From Erpobdella octoculata (lineage: Eukaryota > Annelida > Clitellata > Hirudinida > Erpobdellidae), in the NCBI GenBank assembly GCA_963978895.1, contig OZ022241.1:40871329-40935328 (forward strand): DNA of 64,000 nt. Direction: 5' to 3'. The number at the start of each line of letters is the position of its first letter. Within the stretch, counting starts at the first letter, position 1. The notes under the pieces are model-generated. The model made no database searches. It had not been told where the DNA came from and saw only the letters and a program-made list of their open reading frames with translations. The position numbers and the translations under genes are program-made. Positions 30,295-38,065 of the stretch are shown in pieces.

Positions 30295-31709
30295 TTGCAA
30301 ACTCCAATTGATGATATCTGTCATCAGCCACAATGGGGGATGTTGCTGGTGATGATGTTATAAGATGATGATGATGATAATGATGATGGAAGGTGATGAT
30401 GATGATGGTGGTGGTGGTGGTGGTTATGAAAAGTGATGATGATGGTGATGAAAGGTGATGATGATGATCATGGAAGATGATGATGATGATGAACTCAATT
30501 CCATCCATCCAGCAAAATGACAGACAACGGAATGGCGGCCATCACCAGCTTCCTCTTGGCTTGTCGCACTCAGAGCGAGACGAAAGCTAGAAAGTACCTC
30601 GCCAAGGTCTGTACGCAGTTAATAATTATTCACAGCTGTGTTGCGGAGGACAAGGATTAAACAGTTTTTTTTTGTTTCATTTATTATTTTTAATTAACGT
30701 TCTTATTTATTAAAAAATTTAAATTAAAAAAAATAATTGCTAATTTAATCCAATTTTTTTTCATTATTCATTCATTAAAAAATTCATTTATTAAAAAATT
30801 AAAATTTAAAAAATGATTGCTAATTTAATTTAATCCAAATTATTTATTCATTTTATTCATTCTCGTTCTTTCACTCACTATTCACTATTCAAGGTCTTCT
30901 GGTTGCTGACGTTCGATGACGACAAGCAGACGCTGACGGAGACGTTCGAGAAGCACAATGCCGGAATTCCGACTCACTTCTGGATCATATGGTTGGCTGT
31001 CTTTTAGTTGCAACCGTCATTGGATTATTTCATCAGCATCATCATCACCACCGCACTGTTATTAAGTTACTTTTATTATCACCATCATCATTACCTTGCT
31101 GTTATTAAGTTACTTCATCATCATCATCACCACTACACTTGTTGCTGTATTCCTTAAGTTACTTTATCATCACCACCCTGTTATTAAGTTACTTAATTAT
31201 CATCATCATCATCACACCATGAGGTTTCTTTATCATAATCACCATCATCAGCACGCTATTAAGTTTCGTTGTCATAACCATCGTTACCATTACTAAGTCA
31301 CTCCGTGATGATCATCATCGTCACATCACTACTGCTATAATTTATCATCATCGTCAAATTCCAAAATGCACCTTCATGCGATTTCCGCAATTCGGCACCT
31401 CCAGGATCCCGCAGCTCCTCTCCTTGCTGGCGCGTAACGAAGGTCGCGTAATGACTCTGCTGAGCAAGGTTGGAACCACCTTCCCGCAGGCTGTCTACTT
31501 CCCGACGAGGACCCTCTATTTGACCCTGAGGCTCGAGCACAGGGGACGATGTGAGAGTTTGTTATTGTTGTTGTTAATTATTATTAATTATTTATTTATT
31601 TATTCATTTATTTATTTTTTTATTCATTCATTTGTTTATTTATTGAGAATAAATTTAGCAGTTTTTGTGTTGATCAGTGTATTTTATGAGATGATGATGA
31701 GAAGGGTGG

Positions 31710-31740
<31 letters not shown>

Positions 31741-31985
31741 TATGGTGGTGATGAAGATGGTGATGATGATGAATATGGTGGTAATGAAGATGGTGATGAT
31801 GATGATGATGTTGATGAAGATGGTGGTGATGATGACGATGATGGTGATTATGATGATGATGAGGAGAATGGTAGTGGTGATGATGATTATGGTATTGATG
31901 AGCAAAAAAGCAGATGCTAGATGATGTTAACATGTAGAGCTAAGAGCAGTTTGATAGCAGTTGAATAATAAACCAACTAGTTAAT

Positions 31986-32040
<55 letters not shown>

Positions 32041-35000
32041 GTTGTTATTAAAGTTTTGATGATGATGATTAAGAAGTTACGGTCATGATAATGGTAATAT
32101 CATCTCGTGCTTTAATTACAAAAAAAATACCTACACTCTCTCTTTTTTACCTCTCTTTCTCTCTAACAGTCAAATCAGATAGCCAAACAAAATCATCATC
32201 AACATCTTCTTCTTCCTCCTCTTCGATGAACTCTGCCCTTTTCTCTCCGCCTCCTGCTGATCTGCCTAATGACAGAGGTGAAGATGCTGCTGATGCTGAT
32301 GATGATGTTGATAGTTGTGACGATGATGATGATAATGATGTTTGTTATAAATTATTAGCGATGACACTATAGTGTAATGCATATGGTGGCGGTTATTATA
32401 ATGCTAAGAGAAGTAAAAATTAAGTACGAATAAATCGAGATTGTTGAGCAATGATGAATCATGAGATTATTATAATTATAAACAAATGTTAAAGCTCCCA
32501 TTGGCCGTATTAATTATTCGCCGGCGTTGTTATTTTTAGACTCTCTTAATATTCGTGTGTAATGTAATTAATTATGGTTTTTAATTAGTGAACATTTTTA
32601 AGAGCTGCATTATATTGTACCTGCTTAATTTTTTCTCGCATTCCGACCAGTATTATGAATATCGTTCGTTTTAAATTTGATACAATGAATATTCATGATC
32701 GTTGTTACCATCAGTCGTATTAATTATTTATTAATAAAAACGAAATCAGATCCGCAGCCAGCTGCCGCGACAGCGACCGCTTCGACCGCAGCAGCTGCCA
32801 GGTCCTCGGCGTCTTCTGCGACCTCTGCAGTCGCCGTGACCGAGCCCGTGGGTCCCATCAAGGCAACGAGCGGCATGTGGAGGTGCAGCCGAGTCTTGCA
32901 GAACATGAGGGACAGTCAGACCACCGTTCTCTCCACACTGGAATGCATTGTTGACCAGGTAGGTGGTGGTGGTGGTTGTGGTGATGGCGGTGATGATGAC
33001 GATGATTACGGTGGTGGTTGTGATGATGATGGTTATGGTGGTTGTGATGATGATGGTTATGGTGGTTGTGATGATGGTGGTGATGGTGGTGACCCAAATG
33101 GGCAGTTATGTTGATGAAGCATTCTACAATCGTTATTTTGCCAATCTATCTCTATTTTCTCATCCATAATCATCATCCGACTGTCTATGTTTATTTGAAT
33201 AAATTAACATATGATTTGCCACATCATCATTATTATAAATTATTATTATTATTATTATAATTCATCATTATCATAACCATCTATCCTATCGAGACGCGCT
33301 CTTTTTTTCTTCACCCGTCAAGATGGTCCTTTTCCGTGACAACTGGTACGAGGAGGTCTTGAAGCAGGTCAAGCAGGCCATGGACAAGTGCTTCGAGGTT
33401 GCATTCGAGCAGCGAGGAAACGCCAGCGACCAGACCGTGGCCACGCCGAGGATCATCAACTTCATCAAGAAGGTTGACCGACCGATTCGTGTTCATTGAT
33501 GATGATGACGATGATGATGATGACGATGATGATGATGATGGTGATGATGACGATGATGATGATGACGACGATGATGATGGTTTGTTATGATTATGAATAT
33601 GATGATGACTTTTTCCGAAGGTTGTTCAAACTTTCGGCGTGGGGCCGGAGGTCGCGGGCTCTTCCTCCTCTGGGATCTCCTCGATCCAGCACCAAGCCCT
33701 GGTGTCCATGTCGTGCACTACGCCGTTAATGTTTCAGAAGATCAGGGCACAACTAGTGTCGGATTTCGATTTTAGGTATGATGATTTTTACGGGGGACAT
33801 TGAATCGGATGATGATGATGATGATTATGGTGGTGGTGGTAATTATTATGATGATTATGGTAATTATAATGATGATGATGATGATGATAGTGCTTATGAT
33901 TATGGGCTTTTATAATTTTGACTTTGAGGAGTCTGCGAGGAGAGAGATAGAAGAAAACGTGTAGAATGTTATGTAATTTCCTAAAAAGCATTTATGCTTT
34001 TTTTTTATCAAATTTATTTTGTTGTCATAAACTTTTTTTCTTCCCCCCCCCACCCACCCAACCCCCCCTCTACGACAGTATTCCAGGATCGACGAGGCTC
34101 TTCGGTCTGACGGCTCGTCTGAAGAAGTGGACGAAGATACTCGAGTATTACATCAACAACCTGCCGAAGACGCTCATCATGGAGGAGAGGTGCAAGTTCC
34201 TCAGCTCCTTCTCCACCAACATGGCCGACATCGAACTGCCCGGGGAGTTCCTCGTGCCGCAGGTTGGAGTCGATTTCCGTATTCGGCCGTTCGCGTAACT
34301 TGTTGTTATTGACGTGGTGCCGTGTTAGCTGACTTGGTAAAGTGTTAGCTGACTTGGTAAAGAGTTAGCTGACTTGGTAAAGTGTTAGCTGACTTGGTAA
34401 AGTGTTAGCTGACTTGGTAAAGTGTTAGCTGACTTGGTAAAGTGTTAGCTGACTTGGTAAAGTGTTAGCTGACTTGGTAAAGTGTTAGCTGACTTGGTAA
34501 AGTGTTAGCTGACTTGGTAAAGTGTTAGCTGACTTGGTAAAGTGTTAGCTGACTTGGTAAAGTGTTAGCTGACTTGGTAAAGTGTTAGCCTCGAATGCGA
34601 AAACTCCAGGGTTCATCTGCACTGGCTGCCTAGTAGCCCGTGTCAACAAAAAACTTACCGGGTAAAATTGTTTTTCTTTGTGGGGCATGTAAAAGAACAG
34701 CGCCGCCTCTGAGCTCTGTCAGAGGCGCTATATAAATTACCACATTACATTTTATTATTATTATTATTATAGCGTTATTATTAATTTACTCCTCTCAATT
34801 TTTCGATTGTACACGTCGGGCCGGTATCTGAATTTCCGGATTTTTTTCGTTAGTTTTTTTTCATCGAGTCGAGTGATTTTTACTTAATTTCATTTTACTC
34901 GCCGAACGACAGCAAAACAGCTACTACGTGAAGATCGAGAGATTCCTTCCGAAAGTCGAAGTCGTACAGAAGATGAACACTGCTGCCAGAAGGCTCTACA

Positions 35001-38000
35001 TTAGGGGACATAACGGAAAGGTGTGCGTGTGCGTGCGTGCGTGCGTGTGTGTGTGAAGGCGTTGATTCATCGCTATCAAGTTTATTTCTGTAATATTATT
35101 GTCAGGATCATCATTGTTATTGTTGTTGTGATCATCATCAACTCTGTGATCGTTGATTTTGTGGTATTAATCATCATCATTTTTGTGATCATACGTATCA
35201 CAACTTTGTGATCATCATCAGCTTTGCAGTCGTTATCATCAACTTTTTTGTCATCATCATCAACTTTGTAATCATCATTATCAACTTTATACTCATCATT
35301 ATCATCACCGACTATAGATTTACCCGTACCTGGTTATCAATGACGCGTGCATGACGGAATCGCGAAGAGAGGAAAGGGTTCTCCAGCTGTTCAGAATGCT
35401 CAACGTTTACTTCGCCAAGAACAAGGTAGGTTGGCTGTGTGTGCGTGTGGGAATGCAGCGGGCGTGTTAACTGGCGGTGGTTGTGGTTTGCGGTATCACC
35501 GATGATTTTACCAGTGATGCAATCTAGTGTAAGTAGGTGTAACGGTATGTCGCTTTCCTACTTACGAAAACAGGAGACGGCGCGCAGGATGGTGCACATC
35601 TCGGTGCCCAGGATCGTGGCTCTGGCCCCCCAGCTGAGATTGGTCGAGGACAATCCCAATTCGATCACTCTGCTAAGCATCTTCAAGCAGGTCAGCTGTT
35701 GTTCTTTTTTTTATATAACTTATAATTATATACATGTATAATATAATATAATGTAATATAATATAATGTAATATAATATAATATAATATAATATAATATA
35801 ATATTAACCTTGATAAACAGTGACGTTGCCCATTTGTTGTTATTAGTCTGTAATAATTACTTTCTTCCCTCCCCACGTCACAGAACTGCGCAAGACGCTC
35901 GCAGGAACACGACCTCACCATTTTCCGCTACTACGAGAAGTTTGCCGGGCTGCGATTGAGACATCAGAAGCCGACCCAGCAGCACCTGACGGAGTTCTTC
36001 AAGAACATTCAAGTCAACCTTGTGCCGAGGTGAGCTGCTTGATATGGTGATGATGATGACGATGATGATGATGATGATGATGATGTGATGATGATGATGG
36101 TGATGATGTGATGTGATGATGACGGTACATATTAAGGTGGTGGAAATAGTAATTTGGCGATCCAATAACGATAGTTTTTTATATTTTTTTATGAACAACA
36201 GATCGACTCTACGAGACTGGGCACTGAACAGCTACACGTCCGCCACAGATTTCTGGACGTTCAGAAAGAACGTGAGTTTTCCGTTGCGGGTTTTTCCGTT
36301 TCCGGGGCAGTAACGTTTATACCCGGCGACTCTAGTGAATGCACGATGGCTCAACTAGGGGCAGTAACGCACGATTCTACTTTACTTTAACATCGCATGA
36401 ATAATACTAATTACAACTACACTTGTACATGTTGTGCCAGTATTTTTATTGATTATTACACTAATTGTAATAGTATTGATTGTTATTGAATTGATTACTG
36501 CAGTAATTATTAAAAAATACCTATGTATATAATGTCCAGCTCGTAAATTATACTAATTAATTATTAATGAGCATCTTCTTCTAATCGATGACCAGATGAC
36601 CATCCACGTCGGGCTCCTGGGTTTCATCGAGTACTGCTTCCACCTGACCCGGCTCGACCCCGACATGATGTTCATCCACCAGGACAGCGGCTTCGTCTCC
36701 GTGCCGTCGTATCGGTTTGCCGTTAGAGAAGACGACGGTGAGCGATTTTTTTTACGACCAATCGTACGATCGGGTACCGCAATCCCGGGCCGGTAGGTGT
36801 AGCGGCAAGGCGTGCGCTTGTAGACTTGCTTGGAGGTCTACAGTTCGAATCTTGCCAACGTCACCAGCGTTTGTAGTTGGTAGACACCTGGAAAAAATGG
36901 CGACTTCTGGTTAAAGTGGTTCCACTCGGTTATAATAGCTGATAATTAATATTCTCGTTTTCCGGCAAGACTGTAGTAGTAGTCATCATTAGGTGTGTCG
37001 CTAAATAACTGTATGGTGAAAAGTCGCAAGAGTCATGGTTTAGATGTATCTTCTTTCTTTTCCGGTTTTACGTCCGTTTTTCCATGCGTGCACAGGTTGG
37101 ATGGTGCAAGTTGAGTTAGAATGGTTAGATGTATGAGTAATTAAACTGGTGTATTTGTGAGTGTGTGGATTGGCAAATAGGTGAAGTACTTTCAATGGTG
37201 AATGAATGATCGATCACTCTATTTCTTTTTCTGTTCCAACCCTCGCAGGTACCCTCGACGGCAATCGCCCGGTGCCGTTCCGGCTGACCCCGAGCATAGT
37301 CGAGCTTCTGACCACGACTTCGGTGATGGGGCCGATGATAGCCACCATGATATCCATCGCCCGGTGCGTCGTTCAGCCGCAGTACAAAGTACAGAGTCTC
37401 ATCTGCGCCATACTCCGAGACGAGTTCATGGCCTGGCACAAGAAGGTAAGTGTTAGAAGTTAACAGTTGTGATGATGATGATGATGATGGTGATGGTTCT
37501 GGTGGTTGTGGTTGTGATGATAGTGATGATGATGGTGATGAAGATGATGATGATGATGATAGTGATAGTGATGATGATGTTCGTAGAAACAGGAAGCTAA
37601 AATAGAGAAACAGAAAGAGAAAGGAGAAATACCGGTCGACAAACTGGGCGAGGTACTGTCATCACTCGACATACCGAGAGAGGAGCTTGCCAAAGTGGTC
37701 ATGAAGGCGTCACAAGACATTCAAGTCAGACTGTCTAGTAAGTTTTCGGTCGTTTGTATCTCTGTGTATGTTTATGTCTGCCTCGGTCTCTGTGCATGTA
37801 GGTGCCTGTCTATCTTCTGCAAACACATTCAAAGCTTCCTACACTAAAATCTAAAATTTCTGCCTTTAATATAACCATATATATTAACTTATCAAGACTT
37901 CTTCTATTGAATTAATTATATTTGTAACCAATCCCATTTCTTTCTTTTTTTCCAGACATGTCCATGTTCAACAAGGCAGAAAGTCAGGTTCCCACGCTGG

Positions 38001-38065
38001 TCTTTGCAGCCGACTGCGTGGACAACCTCTGCAGGATGGACCCCGCCTGGTACCCGTGGTTATAA
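121..38065 (+). CDS. TRRAP: TRRAP, PIKK-family pseudokinase scaffold (5' end outside window), 84 exons
   Basis: TRRAP is the large nuclear scaffold of the SAGA-type and TIP60/NuA4 histone acetyltransferase complexes; it binds transcription activators. Translated exons follow the family colinearly from about residue 135 to the C terminus: helical HEAT repeats, FAT domain, PI3K-like domain and a FATC tail ending MDPAWYPWL before TAA at 38063-38065. I placed 84 coding exons with AG acceptors and, with one exception, GT donors. Their lengths sum to 11,328 bases, exactly 3,776 codons including the stop, with no internal stop or phase break. The start codon and roughly the first 135 residues lie upstream of base 1. 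Diagnostic stretches include SLKVLAELPIIVVLMYQLYK, NYFLLLRALFRSIGGGSHDL and KVYYPVRHHLVQ. Exon coordinates are in the five block entries below. The identification is very secure; single exon ends may be off by a few bases. Confidence 0.97.
826..1290. repeat. Degenerate CATC/CAAT minisatellite with higher-order unit
   Basis: CATCCATC, TCAATCAATC and CAGTCTTTCCATTTATC blocks recur with a higher-order period of roughly 60-70 bases in the intron between TRRAP exons 2 and 3. It is open in several frames by composition only. Confidence 0.85.
1746..2042 (+). repeat. ~300-bp interspersed repeat, copy 1
   Basis: Starts CACGCTTTTACTTAACTTGA, followed by a (CTGT)n tract, and ends TTTTTAAAAAACTTTG. The same sequence occurs in reverse orientation at 53521-53821 with most of its length alignable by eye. 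It carries no coding capacity. It is probably a non-autonomous transposable element; its class is unknown. Confidence 0.85.
2100..2335. repeat. 24-bp near-palindromic minisatellite
   Basis: The unit contains ATGATTAATATTATAATCAT and repeats about nine times. Each unit is almost self-complementary around TAATATTA, so the array can form strings of small hairpins on either strand. Intron between TRRAP exons 4 and 5. Confidence 0.9.
2792..2902. repeat. (ATT)n microsatellite
   Basis: Long ATT/GTT run ending 13 bases before the acceptor of TRRAP exon 6 (exon starts 2916). Confidence 0.95.
3770..3907. repeat. (AAT)n microsatellite
   Basis: Nearly pure AAT run with GAT interruptions in the intron between TRRAP exons 8 and 9; it explains the poly-Asn, poly-Ile and poly-Tyr open frames seen there. 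Confidence 0.95.
4365..4553. mobile_element. 189-bp TIR element, GGGCC-rich family, copy 1
   Basis: Perfect 13-bp inverted ends, CTAGAGCCCTGCA at 4365-4377 and TGCAGGGCTCTAG at 4541-4553, enclose 163 bases rich in GGGCC, CGGGCC and ACGGGCCGTCG. The interior resembles the elements at 53994-54128, 61190-61528 and 63914-64000. It cannot encode a transposase, so it is a non-autonomous (MITE-like) element. Intron between TRRAP exons 9 and 10. Confidence 0.8.
4607..4665. repeat. (CAT)n microsatellite forming a splice acceptor
   Basis: CATCATCAT with a short CGTCGT interruption runs directly into TCGCAG, the 3' splice site of TRRAP exon 10 (4667). The repeat therefore supplies the upstream splice-site context. 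Confidence 0.9.
5335..5845. repeat. 30-bp minisatellite, about 17 copies
   Basis: Units of about 30 bases built from ACTATATGTATCACCATAAG and GCAGCTGT repeat through the intron between TRRAP exons 12 and 13. Because the unit is ten codons long, three plus frames and one minus frame stay open for hundreds of codons. There is no start context or homology, so I read it as non-coding. Confidence 0.9.
6608..14265 (+). CDS. TRRAP: TRRAP exons 15-30: HEAT solenoid
   Basis: Exons: 6608-6773, 6947-7113, 7425-7514, 7785-7895, 8220-8479, 8679-8780, 8984-9084, 9615-9713, 9878-10059, 10210-10295, 10656-10767, 11419-11643, 11995-12144, 12471-12654, 13198-13319, 14095-14265. Exons 15-18 are extremely conserved (for example FVELCLTVPVRLSSLLPYLP, GLRTLELCVDNLQPDFLF and RVLGKFGGSNRK). 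Exons 19-22 are more divergent, with a Pro/Ala/Thr-rich insertion near 8345-8400. Exon 21 is the one junction without a GT donor: the frame fits only if it ends at 9084 before GC, because a TAG follows at 9087. Exon 22 (IKELFSSEILEFVVST) follows in phase. The remaining junctions are canonical. Confidence 0.93.
8840..8908. repeat. Perfect 27-bp inverted repeat (hairpin)
   Basis: Arms 8840-8866 and 8882-8908 are perfectly complementary (left arm begins ATAGCTATAAAGTAATATTA) around a 15-base loop that itself contains AAGATCAATCTT. It lies in the intron between TRRAP exons 20 and 21. Confidence 0.95.
9085..9614 (+). other. TRRAP: Probable GC-AG intron of TRRAP
   Basis: Exon 21 (8984-9084) is read through to CTC G and is followed by GCTAGTAG rather than GT. 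Exon 22 needs exactly one leftover base to read V-A-S-S-I-K-E-L-F. No GT donor in the correct phase exists before the in-frame TAG at 9087-9089. GC-AG is the simplest reading; a sequencing error at the donor is the alternative. Confidence 0.6.
9290..9606. repeat. 26-bp minisatellite, about 12 copies
   Basis: Repeat built on TTTATTATTTCGTTACATCT plus CCAATA or CCATAA. The array ends a few bases before the acceptor of TRRAP exon 22 (9615). Confidence 0.92.
10848..11248 (+). mobile_element. 3' end of a non-LTR retrotransposon with (ATG)n tail
   Basis: The block contains TGCGTGTCGTAAAAGGCGAC and AGGAAGGGCATCCGGGTAAA, which are phrases typical of the 3' regions of invertebrate and fish non-LTR elements, and it ends AAAATAAATGATGATG in an ATG microsatellite. 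There is no intact reading frame. It looks like a 5'-truncated insertion in the intron between TRRAP exons 25 and 26. The clade (RTE or a related one) is my recollection and uncertain. Confidence 0.7.
11836..11922. repeat. Interrupted inverted repeat around CCAAT
   Basis: TCTGTTTCATCG (11836-11847) pairs with CGATGAAACAGA (11911-11922), and ATGTTGATTGG (11864-11874) pairs with CCAATCAACAT (11897-11907), giving a two-part stem with bulges. It may be a small foldback element in the intron before TRRAP exon 27. Confidence 0.75.
12165..12350. mobile_element. Possible degraded interspersed repeat
   Basis: A unique-looking AT-poor patch with TATATAGCGC, AAAAGCGCACTGCACAA and GGAAGGCTATTCCAGGCCAC, phrases reminiscent of invertebrate retroposon 3' ends. 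No terminal structure is visible; tentative. Confidence 0.35.
12718..13115. repeat. ATC-rich 24-bp minisatellite
   Basis: Degenerate repeats of ATCATTATCATCATCATTGC plus TAAG or TAGT fill the intron between TRRAP exons 28 and 29. Confidence 0.85.
13350..13795. repeat. T-rich 27-29-bp minisatellite
   Basis: TTGTTCTGTTATTCTTTGTT plus CTAATTTTT repeats about 16 times in the intron after TRRAP exon 29. It is strongly pyrimidine-biased on the coding strand. Confidence 0.88.
14363..24447 (+). CDS. TRRAP: TRRAP exons 31-54: central and C-terminal HEAT solenoid
   Basis: Exons: 14363-14566, 14897-15016, 15170-15262, 15705-15851, 16046-16113, 16488-16599, 16784-16873, 17008-17139, 17307-17422, 17711-17864, 18156-18263, 18588-18661, 19039-19138, 19400-19504, 19960-20040, 20270-20479, 20842-21074, 21434-21578, 21867-22097, 22473-22615, 22825-23038, 23295-23468, 23900-24073, 24328-24447. 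Matches include LRRLMTFAWPCLLTKTCVDP, LLLSHIIAKFAIHKRIVLQ, NMLTHWTKKIIVEEGHT-like text, IFPTEPAASTVASKYEELEC and NPSYIDRLITSF. Exons 52-53 encode an acidic, poorly conserved linker. The donor of exon 39 (after 17422) lies inside a segment that has been copied downstream. Confidence 0.95.
15063..15140. repeat. (CTA)n microsatellite
   Basis: ACTACTACT run ending about 30 bases before the acceptor of TRRAP exon 33. Confidence 0.95.
15340..15655. repeat. 21-bp minisatellite
   Basis: AACTCATCAATTCATCCACC repeats about 14 times in the intron between TRRAP exons 33 and 34. Confidence 0.9.
16137..16400. repeat. (TA)n then (TGA)n microsatellites
   Basis: A TA run at about 16137-16193 is followed by TGA runs interrupted by ACAGACTTATGA-type spacers, between TRRAP exons 35 and 36. 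Confidence 0.9.
17402..17653 (+). repeat. Tandem duplication of exon 39 end, donor and intron start
   Basis: The segment with the last coding bases and donor of TRRAP exon 39 (GCCAACAA then GTCTGCGA) plus TCTTCAAATTTCTTGTTTAT is repeated at about 17511-17582, and its intronic part again at about 17595-17653. Copy 2 retains the full donor sequence. Confidence 0.85.
18330..18520. repeat. 20-21-bp T-rich minisatellite
   Basis: TTCTATGTTTCATTGTGTTC repeats about nine times with variants between TRRAP exons 41 and 42. Confidence 0.88.
19559..19882. repeat. 31-bp minisatellite, about 10 copies
   Basis: ATGTTGTAGTATATGTTGAA plus TTTTACTAAAA repeats with very few differences, so it is probably a recent expansion. 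Intron between TRRAP exons 44 and 45. Confidence 0.95.
21085..21275. repeat. GTT-rich 24-bp minisatellite
   Basis: TAGAAGTTGTTGTTGTGGTT plus CTAG repeats between TRRAP exons 47 and 48; it gives a spurious Val/Leu-rich open frame. Confidence 0.85.
23480..23765. repeat. G-rich ~41-bp minisatellite
   Basis: GTGAGAATGGGGGTTAGTGA plus CTTGAAGTGTGGGGGA repeats about six times between TRRAP exons 52 and 53. The GGGGG runs on the transcribed RNA could form G-quadruplexes, and each unit also carries GTGAG, a donor-like motif. Confidence 0.85.
24880..32277 (+). CDS. TRRAP: TRRAP exons 55-71: FAT domain
   Basis: Exons: 24880-25007, 25351-25492, 25759-25917, 26269-26360, 26658-26796, 27157-27252, 27479-27574, 27899-28017, 28225-28339, 28624-28739, 29041-29152, 29663-29763, 30104-30214, 30513-30606, 30894-30991, 31405-31550, 32170-32277. 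The FAT domain of TPR-like helices runs from about 25759 to 31550, with conserved stretches such as KMNMYRGYLAICHYDDQPLS, AIREWRRLPH-like VREWRRLPHIVSH, KTWRNRMPAIMDDLCHWSDI, VKCYLQLAS, KYLAKVFWLLTFDDDKQTL and YPQAVYF-like FPQAVYFPTRTLYLTLRLE. Exon 71 (108 nt) starts and ends in phase 1, is serine-rich and can be dropped without changing the frame; it is probably optional. Confidence 0.93.
25175..25320. repeat. (GATA)n microsatellite
   Basis: TAGATAGATAGA for about 145 bases ending about 30 bases before the acceptor of TRRAP exon 56. Confidence 0.95.
25515..25705. repeat. (TTTG)n/(TTTA)n tract
   Basis: TTTG then TTTA tetranucleotide run between TRRAP exons 56 and 57. Confidence 0.95.
26805..27065. 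repeat. Three ~90-bp tandem copies carrying acceptor-like sites
   Basis: Each copy contains TTTTATTGCTACAG (or TATAG), GCTGCTTCTGCTTGGAACAG and an AGCTGTT tail. Together they place at least three polypyrimidine-AG sites upstream of the real acceptor of TRRAP exon 60 at 27157. Confidence 0.8.
28018..28610. repeat. CAT/GAT microsatellite tracts
   Basis: CATCAT runs at about 28018-28110 and GATGAT runs at about 28350-28610 fill the introns flanking TRRAP exon 63. The two tracts are complementary in the pre-mRNA. Confidence 0.9.
29505..29605. repeat. 18-bp CCA-rich minisatellite
   Basis: CACCAACACCACATCCAC repeats about five times upstream of TRRAP exon 66. Confidence 0.9.
29920..30060. repeat. 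Repeat module with AAT/ATT tail
   Basis: GCTGCAATCACAAAACGATATATAATGA-type text (given here in part) followed by GGGCTATATCTAATGTATA and an (AAT/ATT)n tail. A similar module is at about 54518-54600. It may be a short retroposon; class unknown. Confidence 0.5.
30249..30495. repeat. (GAT)n tracts
   Basis: GATGAT and GATGGT runs with a short non-repeat core (30297-30360) between TRRAP exons 67 and 68. Confidence 0.9.
31686..32042. repeat. (GAT)n then (AAT)n microsatellites
   Basis: GATGAT/GGTGAT for about 220 bases and a pure AAT run at 31984-32040, in the intron upstream of the optional TRRAP exon 71. Confidence 0.92.
32750..38065 (+). CDS. TRRAP: TRRAP exons 72-84: PI3K-like pseudokinase and FATC tail
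   Basis: Exons: 32750-32958, 33323-33472, 33621-33775, 34079-34262, 34913-35020, 35318-35425, 35574-35690, 35884-36029, 36202-36271, 36596-36737, 37249-37445, 37587-37737, 37956-38065. Exon 72 opens with an Ala/Thr/Ser-rich stretch and then GPIKATSGMWRCSR. The kinase-like fold is in exons 75-82 (ELPGEFLVPQ, ARRLYIRGHNGKIYPYLV, SRREERVLQLFRMLN, DGNRPVPFRLTPS). At the place where active PIKKs have the catalytic GDRHxxN and DFG motifs, this protein reads HLTRLDPDMMF and RFAVREDDG. It is therefore catalytically dead, as is known for TRRAP. The FATC tail (LCRMDPAWYPWL) is intact. Confidence 0.96.
32955..33585. repeat. GGT/GAT microsatellites flanking TRRAP exon 73
   Basis: GGTGGTTGTGATGATGATGGTTATG-type units occupy about 32957-33090 and GATGATGAC units about 33495-33585, on either side of exon 73 (33323-33472). 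Confidence 0.9.
34323..34588 (+). repeat. 20-bp tandem array, 13 copies, derived from a SINE head
   Basis: The unit GTTAGCTGACTTGGTAAAGT repeats about 13 times almost without change. Its sequence is that of the tRNA-like A-box region of the SINE that follows directly at 34561-34760. Confidence 0.95.
34561..34775 (+). mobile_element. tRNA-derived SINE
   Basis: Head: TTAGCTGACTTGGTAAAGTG matches a tRNA A box, and CCAGGGTTCATCTGC matches a B box. Body and tail: CAGAGGCGCTATATAAATTA followed by ACATTACATT and an (ATT)n run, a tail style shared with L2/CR1-type LINEs. In the intron between TRRAP exons 75 and 76. Confidence 0.75.
35735..35805. repeat. (TAATA) pentanucleotide run
   Basis: TAATATAATATAATG run between TRRAP exons 78 and 79. 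Confidence 0.9.
36789..36945 (+). mobile_element. tRNA-derived SINE, second family, copy 1
   Basis: GTAGGTGTAGCGGCAAGGCG (A box) and CTACAGTTCGAATCTTGCC (B box) precede CGTCACCAGCGTTTG and a short body. A reverse copy sharing the B box and TCACCAGCG block lies at about 46055-46142. Intron between TRRAP exons 81 and 82. Confidence 0.75.
37460..37578. repeat. (GAT)n/(GGT)n tract
   Basis: GATGATGATGG and GGTTGTG units between TRRAP exons 82 and 83; the tract ends a few bases before the acceptor TTCGTAG. Confidence 0.9.

Noticed and set aside
34323..34588. Regular direct repeats resembling a CRISPR array
   Set aside because: Units are contiguous without spacers, derive from a SINE, and the window is clearly eukaryotic.
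36789..36865. tRNA-like A and B boxes as a functional tRNA gene
   Set aside because: No cloverleaf with proper acceptor stem can be drawn, and a similar sequence with a shared body lies at 46055, so it is a SINE head.
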